This document shows, piece after piece, positions 11,201 to 22,500 of a DNA stretch of 64,000 nucleotides. The stretch is from positions 1 through 64,000 of the forward strand of contig QPMI01000637.1 in the NCBI GenBank assembly GCA_004431415.1, written 5' to 3'. The translations under genes were made by a program, and so were the position numbers. Numbering within the stretch: the stretch's first letter is position 1; each line of letters starts with the position of its first letter. The notes beneath the pieces were generated by a model. That model searched no databases. It was given only the letters and a program-made list of their open reading frames with translations, and was not told the origin of the DNA. This DNA comes from Cyanophora paradoxa (Eukaryota; Glaucocystophyceae; Cyanophorales; Cyanophoraceae).

Positions 11201-13102
11201 GCTCGAGGCCAGCCGTGCGCCCCTCCCCTCAGCTCTCGAGGCTGCACCGCCCCCTGGGCCCCTGCTGACCCCGCCCCGCCCCGGCCCCCGCCCAGTGTCG
11301 GCCCAGGAGGCGCCCCGCATCCCCCAGCGGCCGGGCTTCGCTCGCCAGGTTGGCCCGCCCCCGCTCCGCGCTCCACACTCGCCCAACTTCGCGCCGCGCC
11401 CCGGCGGCAGGTGGCGCTGCTGGTGGGCCGCAAGGCGCGCTGGCTCGTGCGCGAGCGGCAGCGCTTCTGGGTCAGCGTCCTCAGGCGAGCGCCCTCCCCT
11501 GCCCGCCTCCAGCGCGCCCCCGCTCGGCCTGAGGCCCTTGGACCGCAGCAACCTGCTCGTCGCCCTCATCGCCGGCACCACCTGGTGCTTCACTTCCCGC
11601 CTCTCTTCCTCCGCCTTGCGCCCCCCCTTCCCCCTCCCCCCTCTCCCATGCCCCACCCCCTCCTTCCGCCCCTCCCACCGCCCCCGTCCCCCCCCCCTCC
11701 CCCCTCCTTCGAGCGTGCGGCGTGGGGGCAGGTACCAGCTGGGGCTCGACCAGCCCTCCGCCCGCCTCCGCCTCTCCGCCATGTACTGCATGTGCGCGCC
11801 GCCCCCGCCCGCCCGCCCGCATCGCCTGCCGCTGAGCGCGCGAGGCGCCGTGCAGAACCCTCTACTTCTACTTCCGGTCCGCCTCGCCCGCTCCGGCCCG
11901 CTCCGGGCCGCTCCGAGATGACGGCCTCGCCCCGCTCGTGCAGGGCGATCGGCGACATCACGAGCCACTGCGCCCTCCGCGAGGTCTACTACCGCGAGCG
12001 CGCCCAGGGTCCGACTCCCCCCGCCATGTGTGCCGGAGCCGGGCCGGGCTGCGGCGCCCTGACCACCGCTGGCCCCCCGCGGCCCGCAGGCCTCGTCAGC
12101 CCCATCGCCCACCAGGTACCACGATGCACACCCCTCCACGAGTGATCCGTGTACCTGGAGCTCATCCCCCCCGGCAGGCGTCCAGCCTCATCGTGATGAC
12201 GTCGTTCCACGTGCTCAACGCCATCGCCTTCGTCGCCATTGCGTACCCCCTCTGCGGGTTTCAACTCCAGGGGTACGCGCACGGCCCGCTCGCGCGCTTC
12301 TTAAAGACATCACTCGCCACCCGGCGCGCAGGCGGATGGGGTACGCGGTGCTGCTGGCGTGCCTCTGGACGCTCGTCAACAGCGCCTTCATTGAGTTCCT
12401 CGCCCTCGCCCTCCCGGTACCCCCCAACCCTCTCCCCTCCCCCCGCCCTCCCTCGACCCAAGTGGGCCGCGCTGCAGATCCCGCCGGTGGTCTTCTCTGT
12501 CGCATCCGCCATTCTCGCCTGTGGCGCCTTCTTCACCGGCTTCATGGCGCGTTTCCACGCCCCGCCCCGCCCCGCCACGCGCCCCCCGCTTGCTCTGACT
12601 CGCCGCAGATCTCGGGCTCGGACATCCCGCGGCCCTGGATCTGGTTCTTCTACCTCCTCTGGTTCCGGTGACCCCGCCAGCCTCGCGGCCCCGGACCCCC
12701 CTCACGCCCCGTCGGACCAGGTACCCCTTCGAGGGCCTGGCCGCGAACGAGCTCTCGAACATCGCGTTCGCGGGCTGTCCCCCCCAGTGCGCGCGCATCG
12801 TACCCCCTTCCAATCCCCCCCACCCCCGGCCCCGCGGTCGCGACCCGCGCCACCCGCAGGGCGGCCGCGGCGGGGCTCTGCTTCCCGACTGGCGCGGCCG
12901 TCCTCGCCCGCTACGACCTCAGCCCCGACCGCCAGGTCCGCCTTCCTTTCATCCTCGCCTAGAGCGCCCGGGCTCCAGATCTCCGCGAGGCTGAGGGGGC
13001 GGGGCGCAGTGGGCGAACCTGGGGATCCTGGCGGCCTTCTGGGCCGCCTTCGAGGCCGGCAAGGCCCTCGCCCTTCACCGCATCACCCACCTCCGCCGCT
13101 GA
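2820..13102 (+). CDS. Patatin-like phospholipase fused to full-size PDR/ABCG transporter
   Basis: Starts with ATG at 2820 ([10 protein letters not shown]). Patatin part: exons 2820-2979, 3091-3102 (12 nt), 3170-3200, 3268-3292, 3401-3431 and from 3519 give [18 protein letters not shown] (oxyanion DGGG) and [13 protein letters not shown] (GxSxG nucleophile). FVDGW then replaces the usual DGG/DGA catalytic-Asp motif near 4300-4314, followed by [17 protein letters not shown] and MVSLGTGS. Patatin exons end around 5175-5230 ([10 protein letters not shown]) and run on in frame. ABC part: HLTFDNASFSV, NBD1 ([27 protein letters not shown]), an ABC2-type membrane domain (about 7740-9240), NBD2 ([20 protein letters not shown]) and a second membrane domain ending HRITHLRR with TGA at 13100-13102. 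Full-size ABCG proteins move lipids or drugs; patatins cleave acyl esters (known). There is no ATG between 4749 and 5640 and no in-frame stop at the junction, so I read one gene. Two genes with a missed or non-ATG start remain possible. Confidence 0.7.
5400..13102 (+). other. Full-size ABCG/PDR transporter region (NBD1-TMD1-NBD2-TMD2)
   Basis: C-terminal part of the fusion. NBD1 about 5490-7000, TMD1 about 7740-9240, NBD2 about 9480-10860, TMD2 about 11400-13100. NBD1 has an intact signature (GISGGEKRR) but Gln in place of the Walker B catalytic Glu (LLDQ, about 6703-6714). NBD2 has an intact Walker A (GASGAGKT, about 9661-9690) and Walker B (LFLDE, about 10260), but its signature reads [12 protein letters not shown] instead of LSGGQ. 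One composite ATP site therefore looks canonical and the other degenerate, as in fungal Pdr5-type proteins (known). Nucleotide-binding-first order and ABC2 membrane helices place it in the ABCG/PDR class. Confidence 0.85.
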
Positions 13103-15553
13103 ACCCCGATCGCGACCCCGGTCGTATGTATACCTAAGAAGGAATCTATCGCCAGTTGCCGTCGCAAGCTTATTGTAAGTACATGCATGTGCATTAAACA
13201 TTAGTAATATTTAATGCGCGCTTACAATGTCGCTTTAAAAATTTTCACTTGCTGCATATGCATTTCGCTGATATCGATTACGACCGTGCTTGCTTCGTAC
13301 GACGTCATACTGCAGTAGGCTTCTCAGAATTTTCTCGTAGTTCAGTCACCGGTACCTGTCCTGGCTGTCCATTATGAATTCGAAGAAATTCGAAGCTTGA
13401 GGAATTCGAAGAAATGCAGAATTTCAGAAGGCAGCCTGGCAGTGGCTGGGCGAGCCGTCCGACGGGCTCCGAGGCGGGCCACATGGCAATGCGAGCTGTC
13501 TTCGAGGCCAGAGAAGAGGTAGGGCGCGGCGCGGGGGGCCGGGAGGTGTATGCATATGGCTTGCAAACCTTGCAATTGTGTGCTCCTGCGCTTGTCCCGC
13601 GGCCGTCGCGTGCGTGAGCTCGAGGCGCGGCGCGCCCCGAATAGAACCAAGAGGACGCGGACGTGCAAACTGATCGACTCGCGCGACATCGACGTCCTTA
13701 GCTTAAGAGGACGTCGACGAGAAAGTACCGGTAGCCTAGCTACCCCGGACCGTCGGACTCCGATCGCGAGACTCCCGACTTCCGAGTCATCGATATCGGA
13801 CCGACCGTCGGACGAACTCATCACGTGCACCGCGGCCGAGCCATGCCATCACTGAGTCATGACATTCATGGCATCATCATCGATCATCGGATACCGTCCC
13901 ACTTCCCCGTCCCGGCCCTGCTGCTGGCCCCTGCAGCTGGGGCCTGCATCAGGCTGCATGCATATGGGCCCCCGGGATACCCGTATCTGTCTCAGTCTCT
14001 CAGAGTACTAGTCTGTATATACAGGCTCAAATATACAGCATATACGTGCAGTATATACGAAGACTCAGGCAGCAGTCAGGCTCAGACGTTACTAAGTACT
14101 TACTCAGTAGGCCGACACAGCGGTGACTCCGGTGAGTCGCCGGCGACTCATCGATATGATATCATGATATGATCAGCATTCAGGAGTCGATCAGTTTCAG
14201 GAGTCATGATCAGCCTGGCAGGACTCTGAGGAGTGAATCCGAATTACAGTAGTACTACCGCCGTCTACCGGTAGTTCGAATTCGCAGCTGTACATGTCGC
14301 CTCTATGCAAGTTTTCCAGTCCACAGTCCACTAGTACTAATTTCCGGCCCACTATTTTCCCACTATTTTCCGATAGTCCACGGACCACGGTATGATCGAT
14401 CCGAATCATCCGATGATCGATACCGGTAATATGGTCCGGTATCACTCCGTATCAGTGTCCGCCGCTGTCCGGACTCCGGAGTCCGGACTCCGGAGTCCCA
14501 GTCTCCCAGAGCCTGGGCCAGAGGGCCCTGGCGGACCCGAGGGCCGAGGGCCGAGTCCCGGAGTCCGCGACTCCGCGGCCGACGGAACTTTGGTCCGGAA
14601 GGTTCGGAGTCTTCGGACGGACTGCCGGGAGCCCGGGACTGGCCGGAAAAACGATTGCATGCGGATTATATATTAAATATAATATGATAAAGATCTCAAG
14701 GACCCGGAAATTGGGCCGGAATTCCAGATGAGATTTTTTGGATTTCGCGCATTCAATCGAAAAACAAATGCGGTTTTCAATATTTTTAAAGAACTGAATT
14801 TTTCGACCTTTTCATCGAATGAAAATTCTTAAATTCTTAAAAGTCGGCCTCTCGGCAGTTTACGGCAATTGCCTGTATACGCCCCCGCAGTGCTGGAGTA
14901 GATTAGAGGCTGTGGCCGGTAATTCACCAAAAAAAAAGTTTACGGCAATTTAAAACTACGGCTAAAAAAGCCGTCCTACAGTAGTGAGCTTGCGACTAGG
15001 GCACTGGCCGGCGGCCAGGCCGACCAGCTGGCCGGCAGGTTTAAGGCTTTTGGGCTGGCCCAGCCTCTGACTCGGCTGAGGGCTGGGTTCAGTGCCCGAA
15101 TCATGGTGGAGCCCCCGGGTCCACTCAGTCAGTGAGCTTTTTGCGTCAAACTCACTCATGACTTTTGTTTTGTTTTTGCGGGGGTACGTGTTCTTTTCCT
15201 CGAAAAACGACCAAAAACGACCTAATTCTAGCTGAGCTTCAAGGCAATACGTGCCTGAACTGTTTCCACGGGCATTCGATATGTTTAGAGGTCATTTGCA
15301 ACGCAGGCATTAAATATATTGTCAGAATTGCAGTGCTTCTCGACGCTGCACACTCTTCGCGCCGCGGCCTGCGGCGCTCCGACCGTCGGACGCTAAGTAG
15401 CCCCACGACGTTCCACCTAAATCGCTAGGTGGCGAATGGGTCCTAATTTTTTGGCGCCGGATACCCACCCCCCCCCCCCCCCCCCCCACGCAGCGCTGGC
15501 TGAGGTCCGGCTCACTGGCCTCCTACATTTTTCTTTGTGCGAGTGAGCCAAAG
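13103..15553. other. Long intergenic region, palindrome-rich
   Basis: About 2.45 kb with no supported gene. 13200-13340 is AT-rich. From 13640 to 14660 the sequence is dense in short palindromes (TCATGA, GATATC, GCATGC, and repeated GGACTCCGGAGTCC near 14466-14500). 14660-14960 is again AT-rich. A C-run follows at about 15468-15487. The open frame at 15165-15428 has no recognisable motif, and I do not call it a gene. Confidence 0.55.
15546..15553. repeat. Left 8-bp target-site duplication of hAT-like element
   Basis: AGCCAAAG, identical to 16163-16170 on the other side of the element. Confidence 0.8.
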
Positions 15554-16162
15554 TAGGGGCGGGGCACGAGCCGAGCGCGCTCGAGCGAGCCCGAGCGAGC
15601 GGGCCGTTTTTCACGCTCGAGCGAGCCCGAGCCGAGGTCCCCCTGCTCGGCTCGGAGCCGGCTCGGCGAGCCGAGCCGAGCGACCCGCGGCTTGACCCCC
15701 CATACAGCAGCGCGAGCACGCCCATCATGACCAAGCAGGGTCAGAAGCGGGCAGCGCCCGACTCCAGCGCGGCTCAGCGGCTAGCTCCAGCAAGAATGCG
15801 GCTGAGAAGCTGAAATCAGCCTTTCGGAAGATGCGGCGGAAGACTAAGCTTAAGCTTTTCATTCGCAATATGATTCTTGCAGGCTTTGATGCTTTCCCTG
15901 TCGGCGATTGTGTGAAGCGTAGGCGTCTTCAGACTGCTTGTCCGGCCCCTTGTCCTTCTAAAATGTAATACGAGACCTTGTGACCGCTTTTCGCCTTGGT
16001 TTTCTATGGGCGAGCCGGGTTTTGTATGGGCGAGCTATGGCGAGCTCGAGCGAGCGGGCCGAGCCGGCTCGAGCTAGCTCGGCTCGGACGAGCCGCGAGC
16101 CGAGGGGGAGCCCGAGCGAGCGAGTCGCGAGCCGGAGGGTCGCGGCTCGAGCCCCGCCCCTA
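15554..16162. mobile_element. Non-autonomous hAT-like DNA transposon (MITE), 609 bp
   Basis: Terminal inverted repeats start TAGGGGCGGGGCACGAGCCG at 15554 and end as the complement of TAGGGGCGGGGCTCGAGCCG at 16162 (19 of 20 positions match). Both ends continue into related GAGCGAGCCCGAGCGAG-type subterminal repeats. The element is flanked by a perfect 8-bp direct repeat AGCCAAAG at 15546-15553 and 16163-16170. An 8-bp duplication and TAGGG-type ends are the hallmark of the hAT superfamily (known). The interior has lower GC and a short open stretch ending with TAA near 15966, but no transposase domain that I recognise, so it must rely on a transposase in trans. The perfect target duplication suggests a fairly recent insertion. 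Confidence 0.8.
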
Positions 16163-16170
16163 AGCCAAAG
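16163..16170. repeat. Right 8-bp target-site duplication of hAT-like element
   Basis: AGCCAAAG, identical to 15546-15553. Confidence 0.8.
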
Positions 16171-16530
16171 TGCAGTGGGACCCTCGACCCTCCGCTGGTC
16201 TCACTGCCAGAGTCACTGGACCCAGGCGCCGGCTCACCCAGCCCTACTTGCGACTCAGTTGCGAGTCGCGACTCGCGAGCCGCGGGCCGCGGCCCGCGGC
16301 GCCCCCGGGCCGGCGCCCCGGGCCCCGGGGCCAGCGCCCCGGCCCGGCCGCGGCCGCCCGCTGCGCCGGCCGGCGGCCGCTGCCACGCCGCCAGCGCTAT
16401 AGCCTACCCGGGTATAGCTACGTATACCGCGCCTGATCATCGATCTCGATCTCCCCGCCGGACCGGGCTTGTGCGCATGCAGCGCTATCGATATCTGCCG
16501 CTGCAAAACGTATAATCGTGCTTGATCACC
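16171..16530. other. Upstream region of the tandem-module gene
   Basis: 360 bp between the transposon and the ATG at 16531. 16255-16390 is extremely GC-rich with nested palindromes (GCGAGTCGCGACTCGC, CCGCGGGCCGCGGCCCGCGG). 16390-16530 contains CGATATC and GTATAATCG-type words. It presumably contains the promoter; I cannot pinpoint an element. Confidence 0.4.
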
Positions 16531-19500
16531 ATGTCTACGTACGATAACGTTAGATCTCGATCAGCGCGATCGCTTCACCGGGCTTCCCCCAAAGCCTCCG
16601 TCCTTTTCACGACTGCAGCTGCCCTCACGATCATCGCCGTTCTCTGTCTCGCATGCCATGTCTCGGCCGTGGTGGTCACGGAGGTGAAGTGGGGCGGCCT
16701 CTACGACAGCGTCAATGACGAGTTCCAGCCGGTGGCTGGCTTCGTCGCCGATGCCAACGTCGGCTCGGTCGGGCCCGGGCAGGTGCGCAGGCGCTTAAAG
16801 CATAAGATGATCGAGAAGCGGTTCAACGGCCGCGGTTTCAGCAATGAATGCGCCTACAGCCGCGCAACTCGGCGTCATCTGCCGTATTAAAGTTAATCAT
16901 GCATAGCATATGATCATGACCATATGCATTTTGCGTGCAGCACAAGCTCCCATCTTCGGGCGAGACGCTGAAAGTCCAGTTCTCCGATGGCGGCGGCACC
17001 CACATCGTCCTGTGCGCATGCGCGACTGTATATGTGCCGCAGTGCTCGCCTTCGATCGCGAGATGCCGGGCACGTGCTCGCGCGTGCATGTCTGACCTGC
17101 GCCGGCCCGTACTCATCTGCAGGAGCACGATGGCGACCACCGGGTTCACGGCGGGCACTGCCCCCGACAGCAACAACGGATGGATCAGATTTCGGTTCAC
17201 GAGTGGACCCGCAAAGAAGGGGCACGAGATGGATATGAACAATCAGAGTAAATGCAAGATGGGGCTGTCCTTCTTCGGCGAGGATTCCACGAAGTGCAGG
17301 CTGACCGATGTGCCCGATCCCGTCGCGTACATCTGCGGCGTCGTGCGTCTCACGTTTGAATATGCTTCTGCTTACGTCTACGATGCATCTGACCACGACG
17401 ACCTCCCAGGAAATCGTGGCGGGGCGGGACGACGGGAACGACAACACGGACCTCAAGATCGACGTCGTCTTCCAGAACTACCAGAACCAAGCATACAACC
17501 CGTACACGAGCGCCTCCAACGGCATCCCGAACCCGCCCTTCGTCCTTGGCACCATCGACCTGTCAGCGGCCACGAAGGCTGACCCAGTCAAGTGCGTTCG
17601 CCGATCGTGATCCGCAAGCTTGCAATTGATTCTGCCGCTCACTATCCGCGCGTTAGCTTCACGAGAACCCAGGCGGACTTCCCCGTCATCGACGACTACC
17701 TCACCTCGTCGAGCCAGGATGGCGGTCAGCAGGCATACTCGCAAACGCGCACTGGCGTGAAGGGTGGCCTCCGCGGAGCCTACTCCGGATCCGCCTTGGG
17801 GACGTGGGGGCTCTGGCTCTTCCCCTACGGTGCGCTGTCAGTGGATGCAAGATCTGTAATTATACCTCGGATGCTCCTGGGGTACCGGTGCTGATTGTGC
17901 TGCCTGGACGGTGCGCTTTCCACCAGGACCCGGCGCTGCGATGACGCAGAAGATCGCAATCGACCACGTCAAGCTCGACATCCGCTCCTGCTCGACCTGC
18001 GACTGCGTGCCGACCCCGGCGCCTTCCCCGACGCCATCCCCGTCTCCGACGCCGAGGCCGGAAGTGAAGTGGGACGGCCTGTTCGACAGCGTCAACGACG
18101 AGTTCAAGCCAACAGACTCTGTTCCACCGGCAAGCGTGACGTCCGTCGGTGTTGGCGCGGTGCGCTCAATAATATAATGTATAAGTTTCCTGTCAGATTA
18201 GGTTCAAATTCGGATTCGGTCTTGAATGCGATATCGATTTGCATGCAGCGCAAATTTCTGGCGGTGGGCGAGACTTCGAACATCGAGCTCTACGATGGTG
18301 GCGGCACCCACATTGTCATGTACGCACCTACAGCTTGCAATTGCAGGCGGCTGCAGCTGTGTGATTGTGCATTTCATGACTTTGTACACACCCGCAGGGG
18401 CTCTTCGGCGACCTCCGGCTTCACGGCGGGCACCAACCCCGAGAACAACAACGGATGGATCAGATTCCTGTTCACGAGTGGACCCGCAAAGAAGGGGCAC
18501 GAGAAGGATATGAACAATCAGAGTAAATGCAAGATGGGGCTGGCTTTCTTCGGCGAGGATACTACGAAGTGCAGGCTGATCGATGTGCCCGATCCCGTGG
18601 CGTACATCTGCGGCGTCGTGCGTCTCACGTTTGAATATGCTTCTGCTTACGTCTACGATGCATCTGACCACGACGACCTCCCAGGAAATCGTGGCGGGGC
18701 GGGACGACGGGAACGACAACACGGACCTCAAGATCGACGTCGTCTTCCAGAACTACCAGAACCAGAACTACAACCCGTACACGAGCGCCTCCAACAGCAT
18801 CCCTAGCACCCCCGTCGTTGTCGGCACCATCGACCTGTCAGCGGCGACGAAGGCCGATCCGGTCATGTGCGTTTCCTGAACGTTAACTATAACGTGCACG
18901 TGTTTATGCCATGATGGTCATACGCATGATCCGCAAGCTTGCAATTGATTCTGCCGCTCACTATCCGCGCGTTAGCTTCACGAGGACCCAGGCGGACTTC
19001 CCCGTCATCGACGACTACCTCACCTCGTCGAGCCAGGATGTCGGCCAGCAGGCATACTCGCAAACGCGCACTGGCGTGAAGGGTGGCCTCCGCGGAGCCT
19101 ACTCCGGATCAGGCTTGGGGACGTGGGGGCTCTGGCTCTTCCCGTACGGTGCGCTATCATTGCAATTGGATACAATCGCAAGATATGTAAGTATAACTCA
19201 GCTGCTCCTGGGGTACTGATTGTGCTGCCTGGACGGTGCGCTTTCGATCAGGAGTCGGTGCGGCGAAGACGGAGAAGATTGCGATCGACTACGTGGAGCT
19301 CGACATCCGCTCCTGCTCGACCTGCGACTGCATCGAGGGCCCTGCTGTATCCGAAGCTCAGATTGCCGAGCCTTCCCCTTCGCCTACACCTGATTCAGAA
19401 GCGAGCGCTCCATATACGCCGACACCACACCCTAATCCGATTGACGAATCAGAAGCGTCCTTCACGCCGCGTCCGGATCCGCCAAGCGCGACCCCTACGC

Positions 19501-22500
19501 CCAGCCCCACACCAACGCCGACCCCGACCCCATCCGTAGTGGTCACGGAGGTGAAGTGGGACGGCCTCTACGACAGCGTCGAGGACGAGTTCCAGCCGGC
19601 GGCTGGCTTCGTCGCCGATATCGATGCCAACGTCGGCTCGGTCGGACTCGGGCAGGTGCACAGGCCTAGCTTGGGGCCCGGGCTTCTAGAAGCGGTAGCA
19701 TGCGCAGCTATAAACGCGCCTAAATCTGCTGATGATCAATATTTAATTCGGCGTCATCTGTCCTCAAAGTTGATCACGACCATTAATATTTCGCGTGCAG
19801 CACAAGTTGCCGTATCAGGGCGAGACGCTGAACATCCAGTTCTACAACGGCAGCGGCACCCACATCGTCCTGTGCGCACCTTTTGCTTAACGCCGCGCTG
19901 CCGCGCATGCGCATGCTTGTATGTCATGTATACGGATATCGATGCGCGTGCTTGTTCTGACCCGACCCGTACACACCCGCAGGGGCTCTTCGGCGACCTC
20001 CGGCTTCACGGCGGGCACCAACCCCGAGAACAACAACGGATGGATCAGATTCCTGTTCACGAATGGGCCCGCAAAGAAGGGGCATCACGAAGACTTGAAC
20101 GCGCCAGGCCGATGCAAGATGGGGCTGTCCTTCTTCGGCGAGGATTCCACGAAGTGCAGGCTAACCGATGTGCCCGATCCCGTGGCGTACATCTGCGGTG
20201 TCGTGCGTCTCGTTTTCCATTAGGCTAGCGCGTTAGTGCTCATTGATCATGGCCACGACGACCTCCCAGGAAATCGTGGCGGGGCGGGAAGATGGGAACA
20301 CCAACACGGACCTCAAGATCGACGTCGTCTTCCAGAACTACCAGAACCGGAACTACAACCCGTACACGAGCGCCTCCAACAGCATCCCCAGCTCGCCCGT
20401 TCATCTTGGCACCATCGATCTCACAGTGGCGACGAAGGCTGACCCGGTCATGTGCGTTCGCCGATCGTGATCCGCAAGCTTGCAATTGATTCTGCCGCTC
20501 ACTATCCGCGCGTTAGCTTCACGAGAACCCAGGCGGACTTCCCCGTCATCGACGACTACCTGACATCGTCGAGCCAGGATGGCGGTCAGCAGGCATACTC
20601 CCAAACGCGCACCGGCGTGAAGGGCGGCCTCCGCGGAGCCTACTCCGGATCCGCCTTGGGGACGTGGGGGCTCTGGCTCTTCCCTTACGGTGCGCTTCGT
20701 TCACATGTACAGCGCTCCAGTTGCAGATCCCGTTCTTTAGAGAACCTGCTATGCATTAAATTCGGTCGTCCGGCCCTCCAATATATCTATAGCGCCGAGA
20801 GATGTATGTGCGTGAGGGTGCACTGATTGTGCTGCCTGCACGGTGCGCTTTCGATCAGGAACCGGCGCTGCGATGACGCAGCGGATCGCGATCGACCACG
20901 TCAAGCTCGACATCCGCTCCTGCTCGACCTGCGACTGCGTCGAGGCGACCCCGTCCCCGACGCCGACGCCGCCGCCTCCGCCCCCGCAAAATTGCTACCG
21001 GCCGCCCGAAAGCGCTCGGCTTACGATGAAGTACAAGGTCCTCGTCCCGAGCTTAGAAGACGCCGGATCTGATCATGACCTCCATCGATATCGCTAGCTT
21101 TGCTCGACCTGACGCGCACGCATGCGGCCCGGCCCGCGCCGCAGATTTCCTGCCCTCCGAACGTGACGATCGCGCGGGTGGAGCCCGTCGACGTGACCGT
21201 CAACGGGGACGTGAGGCGCCTCTGCGGCGCTCAGATGCCCGACCTCCGCTACCTCATCGTCGGTCCGCGCATGCGCATCTCCCGCCGGCGCTCCACCGAT
21301 GCGCTCGCGATCGAGTCGCCGACGGCCGCGCGCGGGCGGCAGGCAACTGGTCCGACGCGCGCGTGAACTTCACGCAGCAGCCGAGGCCGGGGACCTTCGT
21401 CCCCGTGCACACGGACACGGCGCCGACCAGCCGGGACTGGATCAACGCCGGCTTCGACGTCCCGGCCCCCGCCGATGGCTTCCGAGTCCGCATCGACATC
21501 GACAACCCGACTGACGCGGTGCGCGCGAAAGCTCTCGAATTCGCCCTCGCTGCCTCATGATCACGCGGCGCGCAGGGTCCGGAGGGCTCCTGCTCCTTCG
21601 GCCTGATTGTGCGGGAGCCCGGTCCGCCCCTCTGCCCGGGGACGTGCCCCAAGCCCGTCATCGCCCTCCCCGTGGATCCGGCGACCTGCTCGGCCAGGAT
21701 CCCCGACGCGAGGCAGAACCTCACGCTGCCGGCCCCGGAGTGCATCCCCCCTATGGCCGTCTCCACGGCCGACTACGTCATGGAGAGCGGCGACCCGTCC
21801 GTGCATCCGGGCGGGCAGTGGGCCCTCGCCGGCCCGCCGCCGTACGTCAAGGAGGCCCGCATCCGCCACAGCCGCTTCCCCGACGGCCCCTTCTGCCCTC
21901 TCCGCTTCGTGGTGCGACATGCGGCCGCGAAGGCTTTGATCTAGGATTTCGGGTAGGCCTAGGCCTCATGATCAGAGGTGACGTCGACGGCCGCGGGCGC
22001 AGGCGCACATTCCGCCGGAGCCGCGTGTCTCGTGGATCCCCTCGCTGCTCTTCGGGGCCGGCGCCCTCAGCGCGTCGGCGGTCGGCGCTCTAGATCTGGG
22101 ACCCAGCCCGCAGCCCGCGGACTGGGCCCGACGCTTCCAAGCCACGTGCGCCGCCGATCGCGACCGCGACCGTCCCGTGTGCGGACCGCGACAGCTGAGC
22201 GCCGCGCGCGCCGCAGGGTCGATGGCCCCTGTGCGGGCAGCTCGGTGCTGCTGCGGCACTGCAGGCCGCGCGTGCGCGTGGAGATGAACGCGAAGCTGGG
22301 CCTGGCGGGGCCCGACGTGGGCCCCTCCGGCAACTTCACCTTCGCGCCGGGCAGGCGGGCGTGGGAGTTGCAGCTCAGCCAGGCCGCCCCCGCCTCCGTC
22401 CTCGGCGACTTCAGCCGGGAGGTCCCCGACCACTACCTCGCCCTGCCCGCGTGCGCCGCCGCCCGCACGCCTGCCCTGCTTCCTTCCTTCCTTCCCCTCC

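Noticed and set aside
15165-15428. Small gene with Cys-containing 87-residue product
   Set aside because: No domain, no intron signals and intergenic-like composition.
15780-15968. Possible transposase or captured gene within the hAT-like element
   Set aside because: Only about 60 basic residues without a hAT dimerisation or BED motif, and no ATG in good context.
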